Assembly (NCBI RefSeq): GCF_003626575.1
Contig: NZ_RBDY01000037.1
Span: 1-64,000 of the forward strand
Origin: Streptomyces radicis
GTDB lineage: Bacteria > Actinomycetota > Actinomycetes > Streptomycetales > Streptomycetaceae
Length of the DNA: 64,000 nucleotides
Direction of reading: 5' to 3'
Shown: positions 1-7,624 of the stretch, in pieces
Layout: each line of letters starts with the position of its first letter
Position numbering within the stretch: the first letter of the stretch is position 1
Translations under genes and position numbers: made by a program
Notes under the pieces: generated by a model
The model's input: only the letters and a program-made list of their open reading frames with translations
Told to the model about the DNA's origin: nothing
Databases searched by the model: none

Positions 1-206
1 CAGGCGTTCTCCGCCTGGGTGGCGTAGCCCAGGCCGAAGGCCTTGTCGAGGAACGCCCACAGGAAGACGAAGCCCAGCGCCACACGGAGCCCGGCGAGGA
101 TCCGACCTGGCACCGACCCCACGGCGGAACGCGCCGCCGCGTCGGACGTGGCCCGCGGGGTCGGGAGGTGGAAGGGACGGTGACGGGGGTGGTCGTGGAC
201 GGCCAT
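1..206 (-). CDS. DoxX-family-like membrane protein, N-terminal part
   Basis: Only the first 68 codons are in the window; the rest lies beyond its left edge. The ATG at 206 opens a basic, His/Pro-rich cytoplasmic tail of about 33 residues, followed by a hydrophobic segment with the motif LGFVFLWAFLDKAFGLGYAT. That layout resembles the first membrane segment of actinobacterial DoxX-like proteins, small four-helix inner-membrane proteins linked to redox or thiosulfate:quinone metabolism. The family call rests on this short stretch alone. The gene is transcribed away from pflA, and OsdR/DevR-like boxes lie about 70 to 110 bp upstream of its start, so co-regulation with the other hypoxia-type genes here is likely. 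Confidence 0.6.
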   Translation of the reverse strand, partial: MAVHDHPRHRPFHLPTPRATSDAAARSAVGSVPGRILAGLRVALGFVFLWAFLDKAFGLGYATQAENA

Positions 207-277
207 GATCGGGATCCTCTCGGGCTGAGGTCTTTCGCTGCGTCTTCACTGTCCCGCGCGGCGCGGGTGCCGCGGAT

Positions 278-315
278 GGGCCGCGCGGGACACCTCGCGG
301 GGGCCGAACGGCCCC
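278..315. promoter_or_regulatory. OsdR/DevR-like operator pair upstream of the DoxX-like gene
   Basis: A 16-bp near-palindrome GGGGCCGAACGGCCCC lies at 300-315 and a weaker copy GGGCCGCGCGGGAC at 278-291, with centres about 23 bp apart. The core matches the GGGCCGATCGGCCC-type site known for the S. coelicolor dormancy regulator OsdR, a homologue of mycobacterial DevR/DosR. Assignment to this regulator family is inference from the motif and the gene context. Confidence 0.55.
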
Positions 316-354
316 ATTGACGAGGCGTTGACGGGGGGGGTGACGGGAGGGCGT

Positions 355-1086
355 TCAGTGCGCCCGCACGCCGTGCGCGCGGAAGCGCTCGCGCACGCGC
401 GCCACGAGCGCGGGGTCGGGGGGAGGGGTGTCGCGCAGCGGGAACGGGAGGCCCAGGGCCTCGTACTTGGCGGCGCCGAGCCGGTGGAACGGCAGGATGT
501 CCACGCGTTCCGCGGTGCGCAGCCCGGCGACGAAGCGGGCGAGTCCTTCCACGGCCGCCGGGTCGTCGGTCCAGCCCGGCACCAGGACATAGCGGATCCA
601 CATCGGGACGCCGATCCTGGCCAGCCGGGTCGCGAACGACAGGGTGGGCGCCAGGCCGCCGCCCGTGAGGCGGCGGTAGGCGCCCACGTCGAAGGACTTG
701 ATGTCGAGCAGGACCAGATCCGTGGCGGCCAGCAGGGCGTCATCGGCCCTTGCCCCGAGGAACCCCGACGTGTCGAGGGCCGTGTGCAGGCCCAACTCCC
801 GTGAGCGGCACAGGATCTCGCCGGTGAACGCGGGCTGGAGCAGCGGCTCGCCGCCGGTGACCGTCACGCCGCCCCCGGCCGTTCGCAGGAACGAGGCGCG
901 CCTGCCGATCGCGTCCATCACCTCGTCGGCCGTGGTCCGCCTGCCGTCCCGCATGTGCCATGTGTCGGGGTTGGCGCAGTAGCCGCAGCGCAGCGGGCAC
1001 CCGCTCAGGAACAGCGCGAACCGCGTCCCCGGACCGTCCACACCGGTGGACAGGTCCCAGGAGTGCGTGCGGCCCGCGCTCGTCAT
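355..1086 (-). CDS. pflA: pyruvate formate-lyase activating enzyme (radical SAM)
   Basis: A 243-residue radical SAM protein that installs the glycyl radical on pyruvate formate-lyase. The cluster-binding motif CPLRCGYC gives cysteines 30, 34 and 37, and TVTGGEPLLQP further on is the GGE motif that contacts SAM. The length matches PflA proteins (about 245 residues). The ATG at 1086 overlaps the TGA of the upstream pflB in an ATGA junction, so the two are translationally coupled. The open frame runs far upstream of this start, but that extension only mirrors pflB on another frame. Activation needs anaerobic, reduced conditions, which fits the hypoxia-type operators around this operon. Confidence 0.93.
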   Translation of the reverse strand: MTSAGRTHSWDLSTGVDGPGTRFALFLSGCPLRCGYCANPDTWHMRDGRRTTADEVMDAIGRRASFLRTAGGGVTVTGGEPLLQPAFTGEILCRSRELGLHTALDTSGFLGARADDALLAATDLVLLDIKSFDVGAYRRLTGGGLAPTLSFATRLARIGVPMWIRYVLVPGWTDDPAAVEGLARFVAGLRTAERVDILPFHRLGAAKYEALGLPFPLRDTPPPDPALVARVRERFRAHGVRAH

Positions 1087-3368
1087 GAGCCGTGGAACGT
1101 GCGGCTGATGACGTCCCGCTGCTGCTCGGGTGTCAACCGGACGAAGTTGACGGCGTATCCGGAGACGCGGACGGTCAGCTCGGGGTACTTCTCCGGGTGC
1201 GCCATGGCGTCCTCGAGGGTGGCCCGGTCCAGGACGTTGACGTTCATGTGGAAGCCCCCGGCCGCCATGTAGCCGTCGAGGAGGCCGACCAGGTGGCCCG
1301 CGCGCTCGGTCGGGTCGTGGCCCAGGCCCTCGGGGGTGATGGTGGAGGTCAGCGAGATGCCGTCGCTCGCCTGGTCGTAGGGGATCTTCGCCACGGACAG
1401 GGCGGAGGCGGCGACGCCGTGCCGGTCGCGGCCGTTCATGGGGTTGGCCCCGGGGGCGAACGGCGTGCCCGCGCGGCGCCCGTCGGGGGTGTTGCCGGTG
1501 TGCGCGCCGTAGACGACGTTGGACGTGATGGTGAGCACGGACTGGGTGTGCTCCGCGCCCCGGTAGGTGGGGTGGCGGCGGAGCTTGGCCATGAAGTCCC
1601 GTACCAGGCCCGCCGCGAGGGAGTCGGCGCGGTCGTCGTCGTTGCCATAGGTGGGGTGGTCGCCCTCGACGGCGTAGTCGACGGCGAGGCCCGTCGTGTC
1701 GCGGATGACGCGCACCCGGGCGTAGCTGACGGCCGCGAGGCTGTCGGCGGCGACCGAGAGTCCCGCGATGCCACAGGCCATGGTGCGGTGGACCGGGTGG
1801 TCGTGCAGCGCCATCTCGAGCCGCTCGTAGGCGTACTTGTCGTGCATGTAGTGGATGACGTTGAGCGCGTTGACATAGGTGGACGCGAGCCAGTCGAGGG
1901 TGCGGTCGAACGCGGTCGCCAGCTCGTCGTACTCGAGGAACTCCCCGGTGAGCGGCGGGGTTTCGGGGGCGACCTGCTCGCCCGTCAGCTCGTCGCGCCC
2001 GCCGTTGATCGCGTACAGCAGGGCCTTGGCGAGGTTCACGCGGGCCCCGAAGAACTGCATCTGGCGCCCCACCGCCATCGCCGAGACGCAGCACGCGATC
2101 GCGGTGTCGTCGCCGGTGCGCGGGCGCGTCAGGTCGTCGGACTCGTACTGGATCGCGCTGGTGTCGATCGAGACCCGGGCGCAGAACCGCTTGAACCCCT
2201 CGGGCAGGCGCGGCGACCACAGCACGGTGAGGTTGGGCTCGGGCGCGGGGCCGAGGTTGTAGAGGGTCTGGAGGAAGCGGAACGACGTGCGGGTGACCAG
2301 CGTGCGGCCGTCCGCGCCGATGCCGCCGATGGACTCCGTCACCCACGTCGGGTCGCCGGAGAACAGCGCGTCGTACTCGGGGGTGCGCAGGAACCGCACG
2401 ATGCGCAGCTTGATCACGAAGTCGTCGACCAGCTCCTGGGCGCGGCTCTCGTCGACGCGGCCCTCGTCGAGGTCGCGCCGCAGGTAGACGTCGAGGAACG
2501 TGGAGGTGCGGCCGAGCGACATCGCGGCGCCGTTCTGCTCCTTCACCGCGCCGAGGAAGCCGAGGTAGAGCCACTGGATCGCCTCGTGCGCGGTGGCCGC
2601 CGGGCGCGTGACGTCGCACCCGTAGGTGGCGGCCATCGCCGCCAACTCGCCCAGGGCCCTGATCTGTTCGGCCAGCTCCTCGCGGTCGCGGACGACGTCC
2701 TCGGTGGAGGGCAGCGCGTCGAGCGTGGCGCGTTCGGCGCGCTTGGCCTCGACCAGGCGGGCCGTTCCGTAGAGGGCGACGCGCCGGTAGTCGCCGATGA
2801 TCCGGCCACGCCCGTAGGCGTCGGGGAGCCCGGTGATGATCCCGGCCCTGCGCGCGCGGCGCATCTCGGCCGTGTACGCGTCGAAGACGCCGTCGTTGTG
2901 TGTCTTCCGGTAGGCGCCGAAGACGCGGGTGACGAACGGGTCGGGCTCGTGGCCGTACGCCCGCAGGCCGTTCTCGACCATCCGCAGCCCGCCGTTCGGC
3001 ATGATGGCCCGCTTGAGCGGCGCGTCGGTCTGGAGGCCCACGATCAGCTCGCGGTCGCGGTCGATCCAGCCGGGCGGGTGCGACGTGATCGTCGAGGGCG
3101 TGGCCGCGTCGACGTCGAGAACGCCCCTGCGGCGCTCCTCGGGGAACAGCGCGGCGACCTTCTCCCACACGGCGCGGGTCCGCGCGGTCGGACCCGCGAG
3201 GAAGGCCGCGTCCCCCTCGTACGGCGTGTAGTTGGCCCTGATGAAGTCGCGCACATCCACGTGCTCCCGCCAGTGCCGCCCCGTGAAGCCGCGCCACGCC
3301 GCGGCGGTGTCGGTGCCGATGTCGGTGCCGGTGTCGGTTTCCGTGTCGGCTCGGGCTTTTCGGGTCAT
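1083..3368 (-). CDS. pflB: pyruvate formate-lyase (formate C-acetyltransferase)
   Basis: A 761-residue glycyl radical enzyme that converts pyruvate and CoA to acetyl-CoA and formate. The adjacent catalytic cysteines are C426 and C427 in IACCVSAMAVG, and the radical-bearing glycine is G737 in RVSGYAVNF, 25 residues from the C-terminus. Size and spacing match the E. coli enzyme (760 residues, C418/C419, G734). The ATG at 3368 was chosen because a GGGAGG-like ribosome site precedes it; the open frame upstream has no family similarity. The N-terminus is odd, with a Thr/Asp-rich repeat (TETDTGTDIGTDT) encoded by 12-bp-like tandem units at 3307-3349. An oxygen-labile enzyme in an aerobic mycelial actinomycete suggests a survival role under low oxygen. 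Confidence 0.93.
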   Translation of the reverse strand: MTRKARADTETDTGTDIGTDTAAAWRGFTGRHWREHVDVRDFIRANYTPYEGDAAFLAGPTARTRAVWEKVAALFPEERRRGVLDVDAATPSTITSHPPGWIDRDRELIVGLQTDAPLKRAIMPNGGLRMVENGLRAYGHEPDPFVTRVFGAYRKTHNDGVFDAYTAEMRRARRAGIITGLPDAYGRGRIIGDYRRVALYGTARLVEAKRAERATLDALPSTEDVVRDREELAEQIRALGELAAMAATYGCDVTRPAATAHEAIQWLYLGFLGAVKEQNGAAMSLGRTSTFLDVYLRRDLDEGRVDESRAQELVDDFVIKLRIVRFLRTPEYDALFSGDPTWVTESIGGIGADGRTLVTRTSFRFLQTLYNLGPAPEPNLTVLWSPRLPEGFKRFCARVSIDTSAIQYESDDLTRPRTGDDTAIACCVSAMAVGRQMQFFGARVNLAKALLYAINGGRDELTGEQVAPETPPLTGEFLEYDELATAFDRTLDWLASTYVNALNVIHYMHDKYAYERLEMALHDHPVHRTMACGIAGLSVAADSLAAVSYARVRVIRDTTGLAVDYAVEGDHPTYGNDDDRADSLAAGLVRDFMAKLRRHPTYRGAEHTQSVLTITSNVVYGAHTGNTPDGRRAGTPFAPGANPMNGRDRHGVAASALSVAKIPYDQASDGISLTSTITPEGLGHDPTERAGHLVGLLDGYMAAGGFHMNVNVLDRATLEDAMAHPEKYPELTVRVSGYAVNFVRLTPEQQRDVISRTFHGS

Positions 3369-3468
3369 CGGTGCCTCCCGTTCTCTCGGGCGAACGCCCA
3401 CGCTCCGGATGCTCGCCCGGCGGCCGACGCGCCGCACAGGGCCGTGCGGTGCCGTCAGCCGCGCCGTC

Positions 3469-3508
3469 GGGCCCCTTTCGGCGGCGCGGCGATGGGGCCG
3501 TTCGGCCC
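3469..3508. promoter_or_regulatory. OsdR/DevR-like operators upstream of pflBA
   Basis: GGGGCCGTTCGGCCC at 3494-3508 is a near-perfect copy of the box seen elsewhere in this island. A degenerate copy, GGGCCCCTTTCGGCGG, starts at 3469 with its centre about 23 bp away. The pair lies 100 to 140 bp upstream of the pflB start and directly abuts the ATG of the remnant regulator on the other strand. Function as an operator is inferred. Confidence 0.55.
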
Positions 3509-3907
3509 ATGCGCACCGGCCCCCGGTGCGTCACCATCGACGGCACACCACACGACGTACGGGGGGGACCGGCGCTGCGCCCGCATGTCGCGGTGCTCGA
3601 CGTCAGGCTGCCCGACGGGGACGGCATCACGGTCTGCCGTGAGCTGCGCTCCGCGATGCCCGAGCTGGCGTGCCTCATGCTCACGTCGTTCGACGACGAC
3701 GACGCGCTGGCCGCGCTCTCGCCCCGGGAGCGGGAGATCCTCGTCCTCGTCGGCGAAGGGCTGACCAACCGCCAGATCGGCCAGCGCCTCTGTCTGTCGG
3801 AGAAGACGGTCAAGAACCACATCTCCCGCATGCTGGCCAAGCTCGGCGTCGAACGCCGCGTCCAGGCGGCCGTGTTGGCGGGCCGGGTCACCCCGCCGAG
3901 GGCCTGA
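3509..3907 (+). pseudogene. remnant of a DevR/OsdR-type LuxR-family response regulator
   Basis: One open frame of 132 codons contains two pieces of a NarL/LuxR-type response regulator. The first is the middle of the receiver domain, with the phosphoacceptor Asp in VAVLDVRLPDGDG and the Thr/Ser of LMLTSFDD. The second is a complete C-terminal helix-turn-helix, LSPREREILVLVGEGLTNRQ and onwards. The receiver lacks its first two beta strands with the acidic pocket, and everything from alpha-4 to the linker is missing, including the conserved lysine: SFDDDDAL runs directly into the HTH domain. A normal family member is about 215 residues. The frame is still open through the junction, so a short DNA-binding protein could still be made. 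Sequence flavour is that of DevR/OsdR, matching the boxes nearby. Confidence 0.7.
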
Positions 3908-3925
3908 GTCACAAGGCGGGACAAC

Positions 3926-3962
3926 GGCCCTTCCGGCCCCTCCGCCGGAGCCGAACGGCCCT
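3926..3962. promoter_or_regulatory. two OsdR/DevR-like boxes upstream of the Acg nitroreductase
   Basis: GGCCCTTCCGGCCCC at 3926-3940 and GAGCCGAACGGCCCT at 3948-3962 are two near-palindromic copies with centres about 22 bp apart, so they face the same side of the helix. They lie 55 to 90 bp upstream of the start at 4017. Operator function is inferred from similarity to the other boxes. Confidence 0.55.
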
Positions 3963-4016
3963 CCCCGCCGCCCCCTTCGGCGCGGGAGCCTGGCCGCGGG
4001 ACGGAGGGAGAACCCC

Positions 4017-4991
4017 ATGCAGACCGGATCCATCGACGCGGCGGCGCTGACGACACTCCTCTCGGCGGCGTCGGCGGCGCCCTCGATCCACAACACCCAG
4101 CCCTGGCGTTACCGCCTGGTGCCCGACACGCTCACCCTCGAGGTCAGGGCGGCCCGTGAACGCGCCCTGCCGCACGCCGATCCGCTGGCGCGGGCGCTGC
4201 ATGTCTCGGTGGGTGGCGCGCTGTTCAACCTGCGGGTCGCCGCGACCCACCTCGGCCTGCGCCCGGTCGTCCGGCTGCTGCCGTGCCCCGATGAGCCGGT
4301 GCTCCTGGGCACGCTGCGGATCGTGGGCACGCGGCGCGCCGAGTGCCACGGGCCCGACCTGTATCCGGCGGTGTGGCGCAGGCACAGCAGCCGGTTCCCG
4401 TTCGCCCGGCGCCGCCCACCGGATCGGCTGCTCGCCGAGCTCGCGGACGCCGCCCTCGTCGAGCACGCGTCGCTCGCCTTCCCCGACGACGCGGAGGTCG
4501 AACGCCTGCTCAGGCTGACCGCGGAGGCCGAGGCGCGCAACAACCACGACCGGCACCGCCGCGCCGAGACCCTGGCCTGGCTGCGGGACGGCACGGGCGA
4601 CGGGCTGACCGCGGCGGCGCTCGGCCCGCGCGACGCCACGGGCCACCTCCCGCTGCGCGACTTCACGGGGCTGCGCCGCCGCGAGGACCTGCCGACCGCC
4701 GACTTCGAGGCGCGCCCGCTCCTCGCGGTGCTGAGCACGGCCCACGACCGGCGCACCGACTGGCTGCGCGCGGGCCAGGCGCTCGAACGCGTCCTGCTGA
4801 CCGCCACCGCCCGCACCCTGCGCACGTCCCTCCTGCACCAGGCGCTCGAGTGGCCCGACCTCCGATGGGCCCTGCGCGATCCACGCGCGGAGCGGGGCCA
4901 TGCGCAGATGCTCATCCGGCTCGGCTACGGCCCGCTCGGCCCCGCCACGCCGCGGCGCCCGGTGGGGCGGACGCTCGACGGCGAGGGCTGA
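4017..4991 (+). CDS. Acg-family nitroreductase-like FMN-binding protein
   Basis: A 324-residue protein with the opening AASAAPSIHNTQPWRYRL, the FMN-contact signature of the Acg branch of the nitroreductase family. Acg of M. tuberculosis is a strongly hypoxia-induced DosR-regulon protein that binds FMN, apparently to sequester the cofactor rather than reduce nitro compounds. A second conserved stretch, LRDFTGLRRREDLPTADF, and the C-terminal LIRLGYGP also fit the family. GGAGGGAG precedes the ATG with good spacing. The gene stands alone behind two DevR-like boxes and converges with the phosphatase gene; a 13-bp tandem duplication (4992-5017) covers the space between the two stop codons. Localisation should be cytoplasmic. 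Confidence 0.85.
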   Translation: MQTGSIDAAALTTLLSAASAAPSIHNTQPWRYRLVPDTLTLEVRAARERALPHADPLARALHVSVGGALFNLRVAATHLGLRPVVRLLPCPDEPVLLGTLRIVGTRRAECHGPDLYPAVWRRHSSRFPFARRRPPDRLLAELADAALVEHASLAFPDDAEVERLLRLTAEAEARNNHDRHRRAETLAWLRDGTGDGLTAAALGPRDATGHLPLRDFTGLRRREDLPTADFEARPLLAVLSTAHDRRTDWLRAGQALERVLLTATARTLRTSLLHQALEWPDLRWALRDPRAERGHAQMLIRLGYGPLGPATPRRPVGRTLDGEG

Positions 4992-5011
4992 CCGGCGTTC
5001 AGGCCCGGCGT

Positions 5012-6391
5012 TCAGGCCGCGGGCTCGGGCGCGTTGACCGGCGGGGGGCTCGCGTAGCCGGTCTGCTCGGGGGTGCGCAGGGCGAGCACCGCGAGATCGT
5101 CGTGGCCGTCGGCGGGGCTGTGCTCGACCAGGGCGTGGCAGAGCTCGTCCACGGGGCGGTCGGCGTGCGCGGTGGCGACGTCGGCCAGCTTCGCCAGGCC
5201 CTCGTCGAGCGAGCGGCCAGGGCGTTCGACGAGGCCGTCGGTGAACAGGACGATCGTGGTCCCGGCGGGCAGCGCGCGGGTGTGGTCGGCGCGGGCCCGC
5301 CCCGGGTCGACGCCCAGGGGCAGCCCGGGCTCGGCCTCCAGGTAACGGCCTCGCCCGTCGGGGAGCAGCACGAGCGGCGGCATGTGGCCCGCGTTGCTCC
5401 AGCTCAGCGACCAGCCCTGGCCGCTCGGCGCCACATGGGCCAGGCAGGCGGTGGTGATCAGGTCCTCGCCGACCTGCCGGTAGATCCCGTCGAGTTGGGC
5501 CAGCACGGACCCCGGCGTCCCCGACGACGTCAGGCGCAGGGCGCGCAGCATGCTGCGGATCCTGGACATCGCGGCGGCGGCCCTCAGGTCGTGCCCCGAG
5601 ACGTCGCCGATGACGGCCGCGCACTCCCCCGAGGGCAGCAGCACGGCGTCGTACCAGTCGCCGCCGAGGCCGCCGGGGGCGCCCGCGGGCCGGTAGACCG
5701 CCGCGGCGTCGAAGGGGCGCAGGTCGCCGAGGCCAGGGAGCAGCAGGCGTTGGAAGGTCTCCGCGTTGGACCTGGCCTGCTCGTACAGGCGGGCGTGCTC
5801 GATGGCGATCCCGGCCGTGCCCGCGAGCGCGCGGATGACGCCCTCGTCATGGGGGTGGAACGGGCGCGCGCCGCCGGGGTTGGAGAGGTAGAGGTTGCCG
5901 TAGACCCGGCCGTGGACGCTGATGGCGACGCCCAGGAGCGAACGCATCGCGGGGTGGCCCTCGGGGAAGCCCGCGGACTCGGGGTGCTGGCGGATGTCGG
6001 CGACCCTCAGGGGCTCGGGATGCCGGATCAGATGGCCCAACAGGCCGCGGCCACGGGGGAGTTCGGTCCCGGAGAGGTGCTTGAGCTCCTGGGCGGAGAG
6101 CCCGAGCGGGATGAACTCGGCCAGCTCCTCGCCCCGCTCGTCCAGCACGCCGAGGGCGCCGTAACGGGCGCCGACGAGCTTCATCCCCGTGGAGACGATG
6201 CGCCGCAGCACGGCGGGCAGCTCCAACTCGCTGCTGATCCCGAGGACCGCCCCGAGCAGGGCCTGGAGCCTGCCCTGCGCCTGGGCCAGCCGGTGCAGCT
6301 GGTCGCCGAGGCGGTCGAGGTCGGAGCTGGGCGGCAGGTCGACCAGGGACCGGATGGGCAGATCCTGCGCGTCGTTCCCGTCCATCGCCAC
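5012..6391 (-). CDS. DevS-like GAF domain fused to a PP2C/SpoIIE-type phosphatase
   Basis: A 459-residue cytoplasmic protein. Residues about 55 to 205 form a GAF domain close in sequence to the first GAF domain of the oxygen sensors DevS and DosT: YGALGVLDERGEELAEFIP, GRGLLGHLI, GFPEGHPAMRSLLGV, GNLYLS. H146 in GHPAM aligns with the position of the DevS haem ligand. Residues about 215 to 445 are a PP2C domain with the metal-binding aspartates in GGDWYDAV, IGDVSGHD and LFTDGLVERPG. Such enzymes usually dephosphorylate anti-sigma-factor antagonists. The start is uncertain: the GTG at 6391 or the ATG at 6385 two codons later, both after AAGGTGG. Haem binding is inference; the domain could bind another ligand. 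Confidence 0.85.
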   Translation of the reverse strand: MAMDGNDAQDLPIRSLVDLPPSSDLDRLGDQLHRLAQAQGRLQALLGAVLGISSELELPAVLRRIVSTGMKLVGARYGALGVLDERGEELAEFIPLGLSAQELKHLSGTELPRGRGLLGHLIRHPEPLRVADIRQHPESAGFPEGHPAMRSLLGVAISVHGRVYGNLYLSNPGGARPFHPHDEGVIRALAGTAGIAIEHARLYEQARSNAETFQRLLLPGLGDLRPFDAAAVYRPAGAPGGLGGDWYDAVLLPSGECAAVIGDVSGHDLRAAAAMSRIRSMLRALRLTSSGTPGSVLAQLDGIYRQVGEDLITTACLAHVAPSGQGWSLSWSNAGHMPPLVLLPDGRGRYLEAEPGLPLGVDPGRARADHTRALPAGTTIVLFTDGLVERPGRSLDEGLAKLADVATAHADRPVDELCHALVEHSPADGHDDLAVLALRTPEQTGYASPPPVNAPEPAA

Positions 6392-6532
6392 CTTGCCGCG
6401 TCCCGTGCCACCCCGTGTCCGAACGTCTCAGGTATACGGCGTGCCACCCCCGCCAGGACCCCGACCGGTCCGGCGGCGGGCGGATGCACCCGGTCGGCGC
6501 ACGGGCGCCGTCCCGGCGGTGCGGGCGCCGGG

Positions 6533-7402
6533 TCAGTCGTGCGGGACGACGGCGAGCGGGGCGGGGCAGTGGTTCATGAGCGCGTGGACCACGGGCCCGA
6601 TGTGCGCGCCGAGCCGGGAGCGGCGCACGCGGCGGCCCGCGACGACGAGCGACGCGCCTTCGGCCACCCGGGTGATCTCCCGCGCGGGGCGGCCCAGCAC
6701 CGACTCCTCGTCCACCTCGACGCCCGGGTACGCCTCGCGCCACGGGCGCAGCGCCTCGGTCAGCAGGCGGGCGTTGTCCTCCCTGAGCGTGTCGAGGATC
6801 CTGGGGTCGGCCGCGCCTGGCGATGGCCCGTAGAGCGGCGGCACCGACCAGGTGGAGACGGCCCGCAGGGGCGCCTTCGCCGTGGCGGCGGCCTCGAACG
6901 CGAAGCGCGCCAAGGCGTCGTTCGGCGCGTGGCAGTCGAGGGCGAGCACGACCTCGCCCGCGGCCTCGGGCGCGGCCCCGGGCGCGGTGGCCCTCGCGCG
7001 CACCAGCACCACGGGGCACGCGGCGTGCGCCACCGTGCTCTGGGTGACCGAGCCGACGAAGAAGCCCGCGACGCTGCCGAGCCCGCGCGAGCCGAGCACC
7101 AGCAGCTCCCCGCTGCCGACCGCCTCCACCAGGAGGACGGCGGGCACGCCCGTGAGCCGCTCGTGCGAGACGTCGAGCCCCGGGTGGCGGCTGGCGAGGC
7201 GTTCGGCCGTGGTCCGCAGCATCCGCGCGGCCCACGGCCCTGGCGCCGCGGCCGCCACGCCGTGGGTGGGCTCGATCGGCGGCGCCCCCACGTGGATGAG
7301 CCGCAGGGGCGCCGCGCGGCGCGCCGCCTCGCGGGCCGCCCAGTCGGCGGCGTCGAGACTCTCGCGCGAGCCGTCAAGGCCCACGGTGACGGAGCGGAAC
7401 AT
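6533..7402 (-). CDS. universal stress protein with two UspA domains
   Basis: A 289-residue tandem UspA protein. The first domain (about 1-140) carries an intact ATP-binding motif G-2x-G-9x-G-S in GSRGLGSVAGFFVGSVTQST. In the second domain (about 150-289) the corresponding stretch reads VAGRRVRRSRLGAHIGPVVH and lacks the second glycine, so it may not bind nucleotide. Tandem USPs of this kind are abundant in DosR-type dormancy regulons. The ATG at 7402 follows GGAGG; the open frame upstream of it is a mirror of the CBS gene. It is divergent from the CBS-BON gene across an intergenic stretch with three DevR-like boxes, which probably drive both. Confidence 0.9.
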   Translation of the reverse strand: MFRSVTVGLDGSRESLDAADWAAREAARRAAPLRLIHVGAPPIEPTHGVAAAAPGPWAARMLRTTAERLASRHPGLDVSHERLTGVPAVLLVEAVGSGELLVLGSRGLGSVAGFFVGSVTQSTVAHAACPVVLVRARATAPGAAPEAAGEVVLALDCHAPNDALARFAFEAAATAKAPLRAVSTWSVPPLYGPSPGAADPRILDTLREDNARLLTEALRPWREAYPGVEVDEESVLGRPAREITRVAEGASLVVAGRRVRRSRLGAHIGPVVHALMNHCPAPLAVVPHD

Positions 7403-7486
7403 GCGATCGGCCTCCTCGGGCCCCCGGGCCTGTCCTCGGGGGGTGTCTCTCCCCCTCAGCCTCCCGCCGCCGCGCCCGCGGCGCAG

Positions 7487-7545
7487 GGGGCCGTCCGGCT
7501 CCCCTGAGGAGCCGGACGGCCCCGCGGATCGGCACCGTTCGGCCC
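7487..7545. promoter_or_regulatory. three phased OsdR/DevR-like boxes between usp and the CBS-BON gene
   Basis: GGGGCCGTCCGGCTCC (7487-7502) and GGAGCCGGACGGCCCC (7508-7523) are exact reverse complements with a 5-bp spacer, and each is itself a near-palindromic box. A third box, GGCACCGTTCGGCCC, lies at 7531-7545. Box centres are about 21 and 22 bp apart, two helical turns. The first two could fold into a 16-bp hairpin, but they lie between divergent starts (7402 and 7625), so operators are a better reading than a terminator. Confidence 0.6.
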
Positions 7546-7624
7546 TTTGAGTGGCGCGGGCGCGGGCGGAGTGTGGAGCGCGGGAGGAGCGACAGAGGAC
7601 CCCCGCAGAAGGAGGCAACGCGCC

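Noticed and set aside
1092..3764. 890-codon plus-strand open frame opposite pflB
   Set aside because: Low-complexity Val/Gly/Arg/Ala composition and no domain; pflB on the other strand explains the region completely.
1087..4056. Very long minus-strand open frame continuing upstream of pflA
   Set aside because: It is the antiparallel/alternate-frame shadow of pflB in GC-rich DNA. Family similarity of PflA starts at the ATG at 1086.
7487..7523. 16-bp perfect hairpin as an intrinsic terminator
   Set aside because: It lies between two divergent starts, and each arm matches the operator box found at three other promoters, so operator function is more likely.
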